Below, piece by piece: positions 11,781 to 23,380 of a stretch of 64,000 nt of DNA (position 1 is its first letter; each line of letters opens with the position of its first letter). Below the pieces are notes generated by a model, which did no database searches, was not told the origin of the DNA, and saw only the letters and a list, made by a program, of their open reading frames with translations. The stretch lies in NCBI RefSeq assembly GCF_030272615.1, contig NC_081415.1, forward strand, positions 369,029,667 to 369,093,666. Direction: 5' to 3'. This DNA comes from Cryptomeria japonica (taxonomy: Eukaryota > Streptophyta > Pinopsida > Cupressales > Cupressaceae). A program made the translations under genes and the position numbers.

Positions 11781-12600
11781 TGATGAGACATCTTAGTACA
11801 AAAAACATGGATTTAATTGTCTATCTAAATCTAAAAGCATGTAATGGGAGTCCAACAAAAGAAAACTTGTAGCCATATAATGAAAAGTTTTACGTAACCC
11901 TAAAGAGAATTATATGCAAATAAGTATTCATAATCCATAGAAAGAGAATAGACAATGTACCCATCAAAGGTTCCACAAGAGATACCCTGGGAAAATCCAC
12001 AAGAGGGAAAAACCCAACTTTCAAAAGCATCCATGCTCAATATTTTATTTAGTAATAAATATTACAATGCATCTTCAAAGAATCCATGAACACCTCTAAA
12101 ACATAAAGTCTCCTTAAAATGCATCCTCTATTTTTCCAAGTATGAATCCACACATCCCATGCCATGCTTCCCATGTGCACTCTTCAAAAGAAGACTTAAA
12201 ACCCCAAGCAGACTACATTAGACAACTACCCTTGTGTTTTCTTTATAGAACAAATTTTCACAAAACCACCAAGTGATATTACATAAAACTATGTGACTAA
12301 TACAATGAAATTACAAAAACATTGATCCCACATTTAATATTGGGTACTAAGTTTTCACTTTATTAATATTTCCTCAGTATTAAATTAAATACAATTTTCC
12401 AATGTGAGACCCCACACTAAATATGTTTTTCAATATTACATACAACACATAAAGTGGCCCCAAGAATTTTAACTTTGAGTGATGTGCGTACTTGTAGGTT
12501 CCCTAACTCAAAAACTCAAAATTGTTAATTTGGAATTTTGAGTTTTTAAGTGTGGTAGTGTTAACTTAAAAACTCAAAATTCCAAAACTCCCAAAGACTC
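11780..12600 (-). repeat. LTR-like block (minus), with hairpin at its outer end
   Basis: On the minus strand the block contains a GGGTTTTTCCCTCTTGTGG segment (about 12000), typical of the transcribed part of plant LTRs, and the dispersed repeat also found at 3085-3362. Near 12590 it follows a G-rich tract (CTTAGGGGGAGTC on minus), as an LTR follows a polypurine tract. It does not match the 5' LTR of E2 at 17535-18733, so it is either a different element or a recombinant junction. Confidence 0.4.
12510..12583. repeat. Perfect 19-bp hairpin with a competing third arm
   Basis: GGAATTTTGAGTTTTTAAG (12532-12550) is the exact reverse complement of 12565-12583, with a 14-nt loop. A third copy of the same arm, 14 bp exact, lies at 12510-12523 and can pair with 12534-12547 instead. 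Two mutually exclusive stems are therefore possible. Confidence 0.85.
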
Positions 12601-12641
12601 CCCCTAAGATGATTATAAAACATTTCATCACCCTCCACTCC

Positions 12642-12660
12642 CCCTTTGACATTAATGGAA
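12642..12660 (-). promoter_or_regulatory. Polypurine-tract-like site of E2
   Basis: The minus strand reads ATTAATGTCAAAGGGGGAG, matching the ATGCCAAAGGGGGAG tract just before the 3' LTRs of E1 (30375) and the copia element (45130). Here no TGTTGG LTR start follows directly, so the junction was altered later. Confidence 0.5.
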
Positions 12661-12789
12661 AAGATAGGGTTCCACATACCAAAAAACATACATGATTCTT
12701 ACATATGTACAAACAGACTCTATCAACTTACAAAAACTTAAATACATATGCAAAAATCTTTTTCAATGAGCTCAAATTACTATCCCAAC

Positions 12790-15700
12790 TCTTTTTGTGA
12801 CTCTCCAAAATTGAGATCTACCCACTAAAGAGGAATGCTTGCATCTCTTCCGCTTGAAGGTTTGATGGGTCATTTGTGGTCATGGCATCTTGGGCTTCCT
12901 TCAAAGAACTAAGCATTGTCTCCATCTTTGGACCAATTAGACCTCAGAGCTCACTAATTCTACTCACCACTTTGTCTTTGTCATGCATTAAGCTTTTGAT
13001 CTTGTCAAGTAGAGCATTGATTTGACCTTCCTGACTTGCTACTGAAACAGACAAAGGGTCAAAGGCCTGAGAGACGCCTTCCAATTGTTTCTCATGCTCC
13101 TTAAAAAATTTCTCAAAACCCTCAATAAACTTAGACAATGACAAACATGACTTGTAGATACTGCCACCTTTAGATAATGTGCAGATAATGCATCTTGACT
13201 AATTTTGACACATGTATCTAACAAAACTCTATCATTGGCAATCAACCCTTTCAACTAACTAAACCTATTTATATCAAATTTATTTTGAACCTTAATTGTA
13301 GAAAATTTCTCAAAAGACTCAAAATGAGTGCTTACCAAGTTGATAAGGCTCTTCAATTGGCCAAATGGGAAATTATATTTGTCCTTGACATACAAAGGCA
13401 CAATCTTTTCTAACACACTGAATGCCAGAGTGAGAAATTCACTATCTTCAATTTGAGACTTAATAAAATCTTCCCTTTCCTTGGCTTCATAAAATGAAGC
13501 TAATTGTAGCTTCTGAATGGAAGACAGAGAGGCAAAGTTGATGGGACCTTGGAAAAATCTAGATGAAACACTTCTTGCTTATCCTTTTTCAAAAGATCCT
13601 TTACTACCCTTGTAGTGTCTCTTGCTTCCAAAATAGGTTCTACTTTGACATCAACTTTCTTCACTTCTACCACCTTCTCTGCATTAGCCTTTAAGGTCTC
13701 AATCTCCATAGGTATTTCATCCTTAGACTGATTTGGAGGATTTTGAGTATCCTTAACTACATCCACTGTCATCGACTTGTCACCTCCTTTGCTTAATTCT
13801 CCTTCTTTCAAAATAGAATGGAAATCCACTTCAAATTTCTCAACTTGGGATTGTATTCCTGGTGCTTCCGGACTAGGTGTCTTAAAATTATCATCATGAG
13901 TTGTTTTTGGAACAACTTCAAATTGATTTGTAAGCAAGAATGATCTTAAAATCTTCTCTGTTTCTTTGATCACTTCTTCTGATTTGCCAATCATAAGTTT
14001 ATTGATTCTGGTTTTTCTCCTAAAGTTCATCTTGGCTTCCTTGAGGATTCTGTCTATTTCCTCTATAGCTATCACAGGATATATATTGATTAGAACAAAC
14101 TCCCTTAGTCTGTCATCTTCTGCTTTTGCATTATCTCTCCTCATTTCTAAAACATCATAAAGAATTTTGGGAATTTATGACATTATCTCTATAAGAGCCC
14201 TATTGAATTTGTTCAAGCATTTTATAGTGGATTCTTCTAAGGTTCTTTGACCTGCTTCATCAAATTTCTCATAGAACTCAGAAAGTGGTTTAAGATTACC
14301 TTGTACAGTGACAACTTTTCCCACTTCTTCTAGTGACATACTAGATCTGTCAGAATCAATTTTCATCTTCTTTCTTACTTTCTTACCACTAGAGGGCTCA
14401 TCCTTAGACATTTTGGAAGCTTTATTGCCCTTTGAATTCATCTCCTTCATAGCCTCATCAGACTTAGTCTCTTCATCATCCTTGACAGTAACATATACCT
14501 TTGTGCTCTTATCCTTCTTCCTCTTTTATCCTTTGCTAGATGATTTGGCTTCCGATTTCATAGAACTGGTTGGCTTTTGGGATCCCAAGGAGAGTACATA
14601 GCTCCTGGATTGTCTTGGTTTTGTGGAGGAAGCTTCTAGATTAGACTTCTTATCCTTGACTTACTCCTTTCTAACCTTCTAGATCATTTTCGGCTTCTTG
14701 AACTGCTTGTGCAATTGCAATTCATTTTTAGCAAATGTACTGAACCTTTCTTCAGGGGAATCAATTGGCTTACTCAACAAATATTGATAATACACCTCCA
14801 ATATTTTCTCATCAACTTTATACCCCATGGACATGATCCACACATTCATACTCAACTGCTTCCATTAGGCATTGGTCAATTTCTACCATGAAGCATATTG
14901 TATCTTTATATTTTTCCACTATAGATTTAGCAATCATTTCCCTAGCTTGCATCTTGCTCTGGAAGTTCTTGAAGTATACCTAAAATGCAGTTCTTTGGGC
15001 CTTTCTGTCTCCAATGCTATACAAAAGATCTCTAATCTGGATTGCCACTTGTCTATCATTAGCCCATTGAATAGTGTCAATACTCGAAATCTCATTCATA
15101 AAATAAAAAAACATGCATAGGATCAAAGTGCCAAACTTAACAATATTCTTCTTATCCTTCTTGATGCTGGTCAGATTCTCTATCAACTGGTTTCAGAGAA
15201 ATTCAGATAGATCACACTCCTTGTTCTCCTTCACCATTTGATATGTAACATATATAGCAGTATCAGATACCAAATTTTCTTCACTGGAGTGATAGACTTT
15301 GTATCTGATAACCATAGAGGCAAATTTCACATCTAGATAAATGATATCATTTATAGTCATAGCCCAGTTATCAAATTTGGAACTAGTTGCATCTATGACC
15401 ATTTGATTCTTCACAGATCATAGTGCGGGCAAACCACTGGATGAACTTAAACCTGTCACAATTCTGATTACTTCCTTTCTAATTTTGAATGATTGGTTCA
15501 ACCACATGAATTCATCATGAATTCAACTTAGGACATGTCAGACCCACTCATTCTCAACAAATATTAGAAACCTAACAACCTGCGTAAATTTATTTTCCCT
15601 CAATGCATTGTATTCATGTTTAATCTTGAAAACCTCTCCTAATATGTGTTTGTGTACAAAATCAACAATTGGGATTCTCCTAATTCTTCAATTTTTGCAT

Positions 15701-15851
15701 GAATGTATGCACCGATGTGTTCCACATGAGGAACAATATACAAAATCGATGAAAATGCACCTTGTGGATCATCTTCCACCAATTTGTAAGGGTGCTTCTT
15801 GAACTTAGGTCAAGATCTCTCAGTTATATCAACTAGTAAAGGTGTATCCAT
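12790..15851 (-). pseudogene. E2 ORF2: unknown protein, homologue of E1 ORF2
   Basis: The start at 15851 (MDTPLLVDITE) is chosen by alignment with E1 ORF2. Matching segments include GAYIHAKIEELGES (E1: IYIHCNIEELGDE) and LIENLTSIKKDKK with a following KFGTLILCMF (E1: LIDNLGKIKKDKK, KFGNLLVCLM). A Lys/Ser-rich middle (about 14450-14175), a Glu/Lys-rich stretch (14144-13500) and a heptad-like helical end (13254-12944) follow. Stop codons and at least one frameshift break the frame, the first only 13 codons in. No catalytic motif and no known function are recognised. It lies about 420 bases downstream of gag, behind a promoter-like spacer. Confidence 0.65.
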
Positions 15852-16060
15852 TGCAAATATATCATATTTGAAAATTTCATAGATAAATACCTCACTTCAT
15901 CAAATTAGGGTTTTCACGTTGAATCACCTTCACACCTTGATCACCTTGAAATATTTTCACATAGCTCACTTCTCTACAAAAAGCAAAGTGAGAAATAAGA
16001 GGTAAAAGTACCCTTTTATCTTCAACTCACTTAACTTTTTGATGCATCAAATGCACTTTG
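15852..16060 (-). promoter_or_regulatory. Promoter-like spacer before E2 ORF2
   Basis: The minus strand has GTGCATTTGATGCATC (16056-16041), then GATAAAAG about 25 bases on, then a leader with TTTCAAGGTGATCAAGG and AAACCCTAA. E1 (23202-23380) and E3 (63636-63933) carry the same order of parts: GCATTTAATG, an AT-rich TATA-like site, and a leader ending at the ORF2 ATG. No initiation site is proven. Confidence 0.45.
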
Positions 16061-16269
16061 CCCTAAATATTTTGGATACCTTGCATCCACAAACTGCTCT
16101 CAAGAAATTTCTTGCAGATCTCCAATTTTCCCCAAAGTCTTTTAAAAACACTTCCAAAAGATCTGCAATGCATCAATACAACTACTGACAATTTGTCGGT
16201 CTTCTGACACCATCTATTGGAAGGGGAGAAAAGGATTATTCTGAAAACCCCCGTTAGGCCAGAGGCCTA

Positions 16270-17466
16270 AAGCTAATTCTGGAAGGAATTTGCAGCACTA
16301 GAATAAGGTGCGGACCGATTTCCTACATTAGAATCACTCTTTTTCACCCATGTCTTCTTCATCTCATCTTTCATTTCTTCCATAATCATTTTTCCTTTTC
16401 CTTTGTCATCTTTCTGCATATTATTGTTTCTATCTACCAAACCATTCCTATTCATATTTTTGCTTCTGTAGAATCTTGCAATGTGACCAGATTTGTTGCA
16501 ATTGTAGCACACAACATTTATCTAACTAGGTTTGTAATTTCCTTGATTTCCTCTGGATCTGTGCTGATTAGCAATATGTCCAAATCTATTGCATGCATAA
16601 CATCTAACATTTTTTCTATTGAAAGATTTATTTGTCATACTTCTGCATTCACTTGATCTATGACCATACTTATTGCAATTGAAACATTGGCCGAAGAAAG
16701 GTGGACCATTCTAATTCAATCTATTTCTACATTGACTAGCCTTATGACCAAATTTATTGCAAACAAAACAATTACCATTAAATTTTTGAGCATTAGGTTG
16801 CCTTACTGGAGATCTTTTAGCTTTTTTCTTCTGATGTTCTAACTTAGGATTTCTTTGACTAGATCCAGATCTTTCACCTTTGTCAAATCCAAGACCTCGC
16901 TTGTCATCTTCACTCTTTTGGTTTTGTAGCAGCTCATCAAGTTTAGCAGAGCTAATCTTGAACTTCTCCTTGTACTCATTTGTAGTAGCAAGTTCATCTC
17001 TAAGAATGATAATCTGTCTTTCAAGCTCTTGCTCATTGTTCTTGGATTGTTGTAGTTCAATCTTTAGCTAATCATTCTCATAGTTAAGTCTGCAACATTC
17101 ATTAGATCTTTCCTTCAAGAAATAATTAAGACCTTCATTCTTCTTTCTTCCTTCAATCTCCTTAGTCAAATTCATCACTATAGATTCCATCTCATGATTC
17201 AAGACAACATTATCTTGTGCAAGCTTTTCACATTCTTCTATCTTCTCCTTTAAGTCTTCATCATTCATACTTTGGATTTCTTTATGCTTTAGCTGATCAA
17301 CAAGTTCCTTTCTCTTCTACTTGGACTTATTCAGTTGATCCTTCAATGACTAAATGAAGTTCTCAACATCCTTAAGATTTTATTTCATTTGTCGAACCTC
17401 AACTTTGGTTTGATCAAGATCCTCAAGTGCAACAATAAGCTAATGTTGAAGACCACCAGAATCCAT
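16270..17466 (-). pseudogene. E2 gag-like protein with four CCHC knuckles
   Basis: The minus frame starts at 17466 (MDSGGLQH), about 55 bases after the PBS, the same place as in E1 and E3. A long Lys/Glu-rich coiled-coil region follows, then four knuckles between about 16770 and 16470: CFVCNKFGHKASQC, CFNCNKYGHRSSEC, CYACNRFGHIANQH and CYNCNKSGHIARFY. The last two have lost their final Cys. Gag of LTR elements packages the element RNA. Stops interrupt it (for example early, near 17437, and between knuckles), so this copy is dead. Confidence 0.7.
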
Positions 17467-17520
17467 TGATTCACCTTCTCGGATCCTCCTCAAGTTGTTA
17501 TACTTCTTTCGAGGGACTAG

Positions 17521-17532
17521 GCTCTGATACCA
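17521..17532 (-). promoter_or_regulatory. E2 primer-binding site (tRNA-iMet)
   Basis: The minus strand reads TGGTATCAGAGC, a full 12-base match to the usual plant iMet primer site, two bases from the LTR end. Confidence 0.85.
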
Positions 17533-17534
17533 AT

Positions 17535-18733
17535 TGTTGGAATCAAGGAACACTGGGGTGAATCAATGTTCTAGATTTTGTTACTTTATTAACTTGTTCT
17601 TTTACCCAATTAATACATTGAACCAAAAGAAAGATGCAACAACACAAGACAATCTACCACATCACCATAACACACAGATTTATAAATGGAAAACCCGGTC
17701 AAGGGGAAAACCATGGTGAGGATGAGACCCACAAAATGAGTATACTCAAATATGATGTTTACAATGGAATGAACATGCATTTGGGCACATTGCCTAGAGC
17801 TCACTACTCAAAACAAAGAAGAGATACAACCCTAGGAAAGCTCATTGCATTACAAATGAGCTACAAATTATCACAAGATAACTTCAACTATTGATTAACA
17901 TCTACAAATTCCTGGTTATAGTTCCGGTTAAGCATAATGCACTGATTTCTCACACTCTACCTTATACTACTCTATTCCACAGTTTTGCAATATTTCAGAG
18001 TATAAATTTTTAACTTGCACATGTGCAACTATGCACAATCAATCATGAAAATCTCTCGCACACACATGAATATCTAAAATGATCATAATAATTGACCTTA
18101 TGTATCCACAACAAGAAATTAGGTTAGTTACATGTCAGCTTCAAAAATATTTTATAAATAATGAAACATGTACACACTGTCGGTTGAATCTGAACCAAAA
18201 TACTAATGTGGACCAAAATAATTGTCCACACACTACCACAACCTTTGAAATAAATACCTAGACCACAAAAATAATCACCAAAATTGACCCACATAATCCA
18301 CATAAGGATTATCCACACAAGACTATTGGACTACACTGATAGACTGAGAAACGATATACTGGATCTTCTAACTTGCACCACAATTATCACCAGAGGATAT
18401 AATCATGGAATAAGGTACTCTAGACATGCATCAATCTTCAACCAAATCCGCAACACAAGATATTAACCCGAAATGAAATTTCGTGAAAATACCGATCAAT
18501 ATATTATACTCTGATGGATGCTCTGTACTAACTGTCAGACTTAACCAAATATTCATGATGAATTTTGGTAGGATCAAATCACATACGGCGGATGGGAAAA
18601 TTGATGGTTTGCCATCAATGACAATAGCTAACGACCTATGCAATGTCTCTTTCCAATAGATATATATAACAAGAAACAAAGTGATCACCATCTCAAACAT
18701 CCATGAATGTTGTCATCATCCATCATGCCAATA
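17535..18733 (-). repeat. E2 5' LTR
   Basis: On the plus strand it begins TGTTGG next to the PBS and ends GCCAATA at 18733, so on minus it runs TATTGGC...CCAACA. Inside are the shared LTR parts: GGTGAATCA, AAAACCCGGT..GGGGAAAACCATGGTG (near 17690-17715) and CCTAGAGCTCACTACTC (near 17793). The outer end is inferred from similarity to other LTR starts (TTGGCAT..ATG..CAACA). No partner LTR is available to confirm it. Confidence 0.6.
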
Positions 18734-20690
18734 TACAAAGAGAAGTCACACTATTTGTCACAACAAGGCATAAGCCCTATGTCAACTAATATCCCAAACA
18801 CAAACACCCAATCTAAAGGTATCAATCTACATCAATAGATGTTGAGATATAATATTCATAGTTGAAATAGCATCCCAAAAAAGTTCTAGCACATCCAAAT
18901 ATCCATGTCTCATAAGGCATACAAAAAAAAGTAAACCCATGCCATCAACATATACAACCCATAAACCACAATCACAAGTTCAAAGTGTGATGTTGTGAAA
19001 GAATAATATACACACCCAAAAACTCCCACTACAGGATTAATACAAATATGAAAAATAATCAAGGGATAACAAGTCTACCAATGACATCATAGAATGTGTA
19101 ACAAATATAACATAGTACCAACAAACATCCACAATGATATGCAAAACATGTAAACAAATAACATGTAAGTACAACTATCACTATAAGTTTCTCAGCTCAC
19201 CCATGTTCTTCACACCCAACAAATGAATGAGATAAAGTAACCTCCATGTCATCACCAAAAGCACGAGTGACAACATATGACCATAAACTAGTGACCACCA
19301 TAGCTCAATTTAAACCTAAAAACTAATGTCATGTAAAACTGTATAAAACCAAACATCCAAGAAGATAACAAGGACTAAAGAGATAAATTGCAAATCATAA
19401 GTGTGTAGAATTTCATTCTACATATACATCTAAATTCAAACCATTTCAAGTAAGATATCCTTCACAACTCCCCAAGTGAAAAGGCATGACTATGCCCAAC
19501 CGTTCAAGCACCAAGATCAAACACAACATATATATCATGTAACCAACAAGGATGTAAGCCTCTCAAACCAAGAAGATCAAACTAAAATGAAATGTTTTTT
19601 GTAGAAGGAAATCAGCCCAATAAACCTATCATAATATCCTCATCATGATCATAATATAAAATCATATATACAATGATATAATTATACTATCCATCCCTCA
19701 AAATGAATCATCCAAAACTAACCATCCATAGCTTAATAACCATATCCATGAAAGATAAAGCATAAAATACAATGTACCTAAAAGGAACAATGGGAAATAC
19801 CTCTCAAGTAGTAAAGTTTTGATTAGACCAAGAGTGGGGAATGAGAATGATCGTCTAGGATATCCAAGTCATCATGACTCATCCAAGAACACTCTCATCA
19901 TAGGTCCATGTTGAAATCACACCCAACCAAGGTATAGGATCCTTAGAATTTTTGTTGGAATATCATCAAAGGAGTATCCATCTCAACACATGTCTCAAAT
20001 CACAAGACAACACCAATCTCACCTATGCCTCCAAGTATCCATAAGAGATTGAAACTGATCAATATATGCCAAACTCCAAATGCAACATAGCATCATCATG
20101 AAGAGATCAAGCAAATGATAAAATTAATCAGTACAAAGAGCACAAACAAGATCAATTCCAAAGCACTAATCATGAGTCAAGAACATAAACATGATTGTAT
20201 GCACTTGAAAAATCAGAGGAACGCATGGGCTTAATAAATTAATGCTAAGCAACCACTAAACATAACTCTATAATGAAATTATAAAATTGAAACCAATAAT
20301 GATATTCTAATGAAATCATTAATTGAAAACATTCAAATTAAACAAAGTAAGCAAACTCTATTGTTGATCATGAACATTGGGAATCCTATTGTTCTTTTTC
20401 TCCTTGTGGGAAATTGGTTCTCAGAGTTGCACTATGAAAACCTATAATATGTTGACATAAGAATTCAAAGATAGTGGTTACTGAAAAAGGAATGATTGAT
20501 GTGGAATTTATATATTTCAAAAGGATTTATTGAATGGTTGTGATTGATTTGAAAACAAAATGGATCAATGGCCAAGATTTGATGAGACAACTTGATTGGA
20601 GATGATTACGATGTGAACTGCTTGAATGATTTAGTTAGACTAACTTGATTGAGAGATCAACTAGATTTATTGAGGATTTTTGGTTGAAAA
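18734..20690. other. No gene recognised
   Basis: AT-rich, CAT-rich sequence without a supported frame or a repeat boundary that I can place. It lies beyond the 3' end of F4-A and outside the E2 LTR. Confidence 0.4.
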
Positions 20691-21117
20691 TTTTGTAAAC
20701 TTGTGAGGTTTACAAAATGATGGTTTTAGCCACAACACGTGAGATTGAATCTCTCCTAATTATAAGGGAAGGCTCCCCCTTTTCTTATTACTCTAACTTT
20801 TTTAAAACAAAATTCTAACAACTAAGCCTATTGTAATCTTAGGTGTTACTCCATCTCATTCTCTTTCTTCCAAATATATGCTTATCATTTTCTCTCTTTT
20901 TAGAAAGGATATTGCAATTCAGAGCAATACAGATTTAAAACAACTTCCAAGTTCGCAAAGATAACCCATAAGCATATATATAAGATTTATAAGTAAAGAA
21001 GCAAAGTTTCTATGAAAGCATAAAGTATTTTATTGCTTCCTGGGATGAGAAAATAATGTTGGAACTCAAAGTCTTCAACTCACTATTATCTTATCAACCT
21101 TTTCCAATAACTTCTAC

Positions 21118-21877
21118 TGTTGGCATATGCACACTCCAATGAGACATTGTATGTGATTGAAGGTTTTTTCATTGATGGCAACCTTGCAATCCTATGGCAC
21201 CGGCAAAGGTAGTACACTGACATCAGCAGATCACACTCTACACCGGCACAAAGAAAAGAAGTATACCAGCACAAAGGCCGATAGGATTTTGTTTATTATT
21301 GTAAAAACTTTGTAAGCCGACTTGGCAAATTGTAAAATGATTCTTATATATAAAAGAGATCATTGTAGACATTTAAAAAGTGATATGAAAGCAATAAGGA
21401 AAAATATTAGGTAGACCTATTATGAAAAATATAGGCTAAAGGGTTTATGTAAGAAGCAAAGTAGCAACCGGTACTGGATCAAGCATTATAGATGCTATTG
21501 TAAAGCAGTACAAGATATTGGATTTGTATGATCCTCATTGTAAGTCAGTGAGACTTCCCATTGAGTAGTGAGCTCTAGGCAGTTGGCCTTCCTATATGTG
21601 CAGGCCCCTATTGTAAGTAATATTCTCTTATTGGCCAGTGAGTGAATATTGTGGGTCACAAATCCCACCGAGGTTTTTCCCACACCGAGTTTCCTCATTA
21701 AAACCTTGTGTTATGGTGTGCTTTTCATGTGGATGTTCTTAATTCTGTTTATTGCATTATTTCTTGCATACCGATACACTGTTATAATATGTTTTGCATG
21801 TTTTAAGTCAAGAAATTCTAATCACCGGTTAGATACTGATTCACCCCCCCCTTTCAGTATCTGTGGGATTCCTAGCA
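21118..21877 (+). repeat. E1 5' LTR
   Basis: A 760-bp repeat, TGTTGG...AGCA, matching 30375-31184. In the first 130 bases I count 7 differences, nearly all transitions. It contains CAATAAGG..TATATAAAAGAGATC (TATA-like TATATAAAAG near 21349), GCTCTAGG (21572), the GTGCAGGCCCC segment (21591-21608), the TTTTTCCCACACCGAG segment and a C-rich tract near 21843. Confidence 0.92.
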
Positions 21878-21879
21878 AT

Positions 21880-21891
21880 TGATATCAGAGC
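21880..21891 (+). promoter_or_regulatory. E1 primer-binding site (tRNA-iMet type)
   Basis: TGATATCAGAGC differs from the iMet site TGGTATCAGAGC by one transition and sits two bases after the 5' LTR. Confidence 0.85.
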
Positions 21892-21948
21892 TTGGTCCTC
21901 TATTTTCAGAAGCCTAATAGCTTGAGGAAGATCTTGACACCGATAAAG

Positions 21949-23043
21949 ATGGAAAATCTGATGAAGCAACTTGAAGGAGCTCTTTCAGACTATGATGCAG
22001 AGAAATTGAAAAATATCAAACTAGAAGATGATTTAAGGGCAGCTTAGGATATCATTCAGGCACTTCAAAAGAATCTTACTGTTGCAAGAAATAAGAGAAG
22101 AGAACTTTGTGAAAAATTGCAAAATGAGAATGATGAAAAGGAATCACTTAATGATATGATAAGCAAGTTGAAACAAGAGAACATGACAACAAAGAATGAG
22201 ATGCAAGTTATGACTATGAGATTTTGCAAAGAGATTGAGGATAGGAAGAAGAATGAAGAAGAATTGACCAGAAGACTAAGTGATGCAGCAAATGAGAACA
22301 CAAGACTTAGCTATGAAGATGACATGTTGAAGGCAGATCTGATGCATACTCAAAATGACTTAAATGAACTGATGAGACAGAAAGAGGTCTTAGAAAGAGA
22401 ACTAGAAACTACAAATCAACATAAAGAAAAATTCAAGAAAAGCTCAGAGGAACTTGGCACCTTGTTGAAGAATCAAAAACCTAAAGGTGACACTTTTGGA
22501 ATTGGCTTTGAAGTTGGTGAAAGCTCTGGTACTGCAAATACTCAGGATTACAGCAAACCGGTAAGACAACCTAATGCTTATAAATTCAATGGAAAATGCT
22601 TTAACTATAATAAGTATGGTCATAGAGAAAATGAATGTAGATCTAGAAATTATCAGAATATCAACACACCCACCGGTCAATGTTCAAAATGCAACAAAGT
22701 TGGTCACAACTTTGAAAACTGCAGAATGAATGTGAGATGTTATGTTTGTGGAAGATTTGGACATTTATCTAATCAATGCAGAACACAAACCGGCATAGGT
22801 TATGGGAAAGCTATTCAGAAGAATAATGTAACTTGTTATGCATGTAACAAGATTGGGCATATTGCTAAATTCTGTAGAAGTAAAGGAACACCAGTAGACA
22901 ACAAAAGTTCTAGCTTGAAAGGTAAAGAAAAAGTTGAAGAGGTTAAGCAAGAATTCTCAAAACAATGGATTAGAAAAGCTGATCTAAATATCGGGAATAC
23001 TCCTCCACCGGTAGAACAAATCAATGCTTCACTAGTAGGATAG
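21949..23043 (+). pseudogene. E1 gag-like protein, coiled coil plus four zinc knuckles
   Basis: One frame of 364 codons runs from the ATG at 21949 (MENLMKQLEGALSD) to the TAG at 23041, broken only by TAG at 22045 (codon 33). Residues of roughly 10-185 are Glu/Lys-rich with heptad spacing, a likely coiled coil. Knuckles start at about residues 217 (CFNYNKYGHRENEC, second Cys lost), 245 (CSKCNKVGHNFENC), 264 (CYVCGRFGHLSNQC) and 296 (CYACNKIGHIAKFC). A basic Ser/Lys tail follows. The role by family is RNA packaging. It lacks the usual copia gag N-terminal (UBN2-like) domain seen at 40589. There is no protease or pol downstream. Confidence 0.82.
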
Positions 23044-23201
23044 AGTGATGCTTCACCAGTAGGATAGAGCAGTGCTCCACCGGCAGGAAGTTCTTTGTCT
23101 AATTGAAGAAATTTTCCTTGAGGGTTTGGCAATCTAATGACACATGTGCTATTATTCCCTCGGTTAGAGATAAGAAGTTGGAAATTACTTTTTACCGGCA
23201 T

Positions 23202-23380
23202 GCATTTAATGTGGTAGATGGTAAAAAGACACTATAAAATTGAGGTTTTGGCTCCATTCCATTTCACCAAGATTTCAAACCTATGAAGAGCGTGAAGATT
23301 TCAAGCTAAGGCATTTCGAACAAGAGGCAAAAACACTCCAAGCAATCATCCATCCTAAAGACAGTAAAAGGTATTTTATC
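23202..23380 (+). promoter_or_regulatory. Promoter-like spacer before E1 ORF2
   Basis: GCATTTAATG (23202-23211) is followed by CACTATAAAATTG (TATAAAA at 23233-23239) and a leader with CCATTTCACCAAGATTTCAA (23259-23278), ending at the ORF2 ATG 142 bases beyond the TATA box. E3 has GTGCATTTAATG (63636) and TCATTCACCAAGTTTTCAAG (63716-63735) in the same order, and E2 has a weaker version. The conserved layout in otherwise diverged spacers suggests a real promoter and 5' leader. Start-site data are lacking. Confidence 0.55.

Larger units (their letters stand above)
12640..18733 (-). mobile_element. Element E2: non-autonomous copia-type LTR element (minus)
   Basis: From right to left: 5' LTR (18733-17535), iMet PBS (17532-17521), gag with four zinc knuckles (17466 to about 16270), a promoter-like spacer (about 16060-15852), ORF2 (15851 to about 12790) and a PPT-like tract (about 12642-12660). 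It has the same layout as E1 at 21118-31184, and ORF2 is homologous. No protease, integrase or RT is present. The expected matching 3' LTR is not visible left of 12640, where an unrelated LTR-like block lies instead. Confidence 0.75.
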
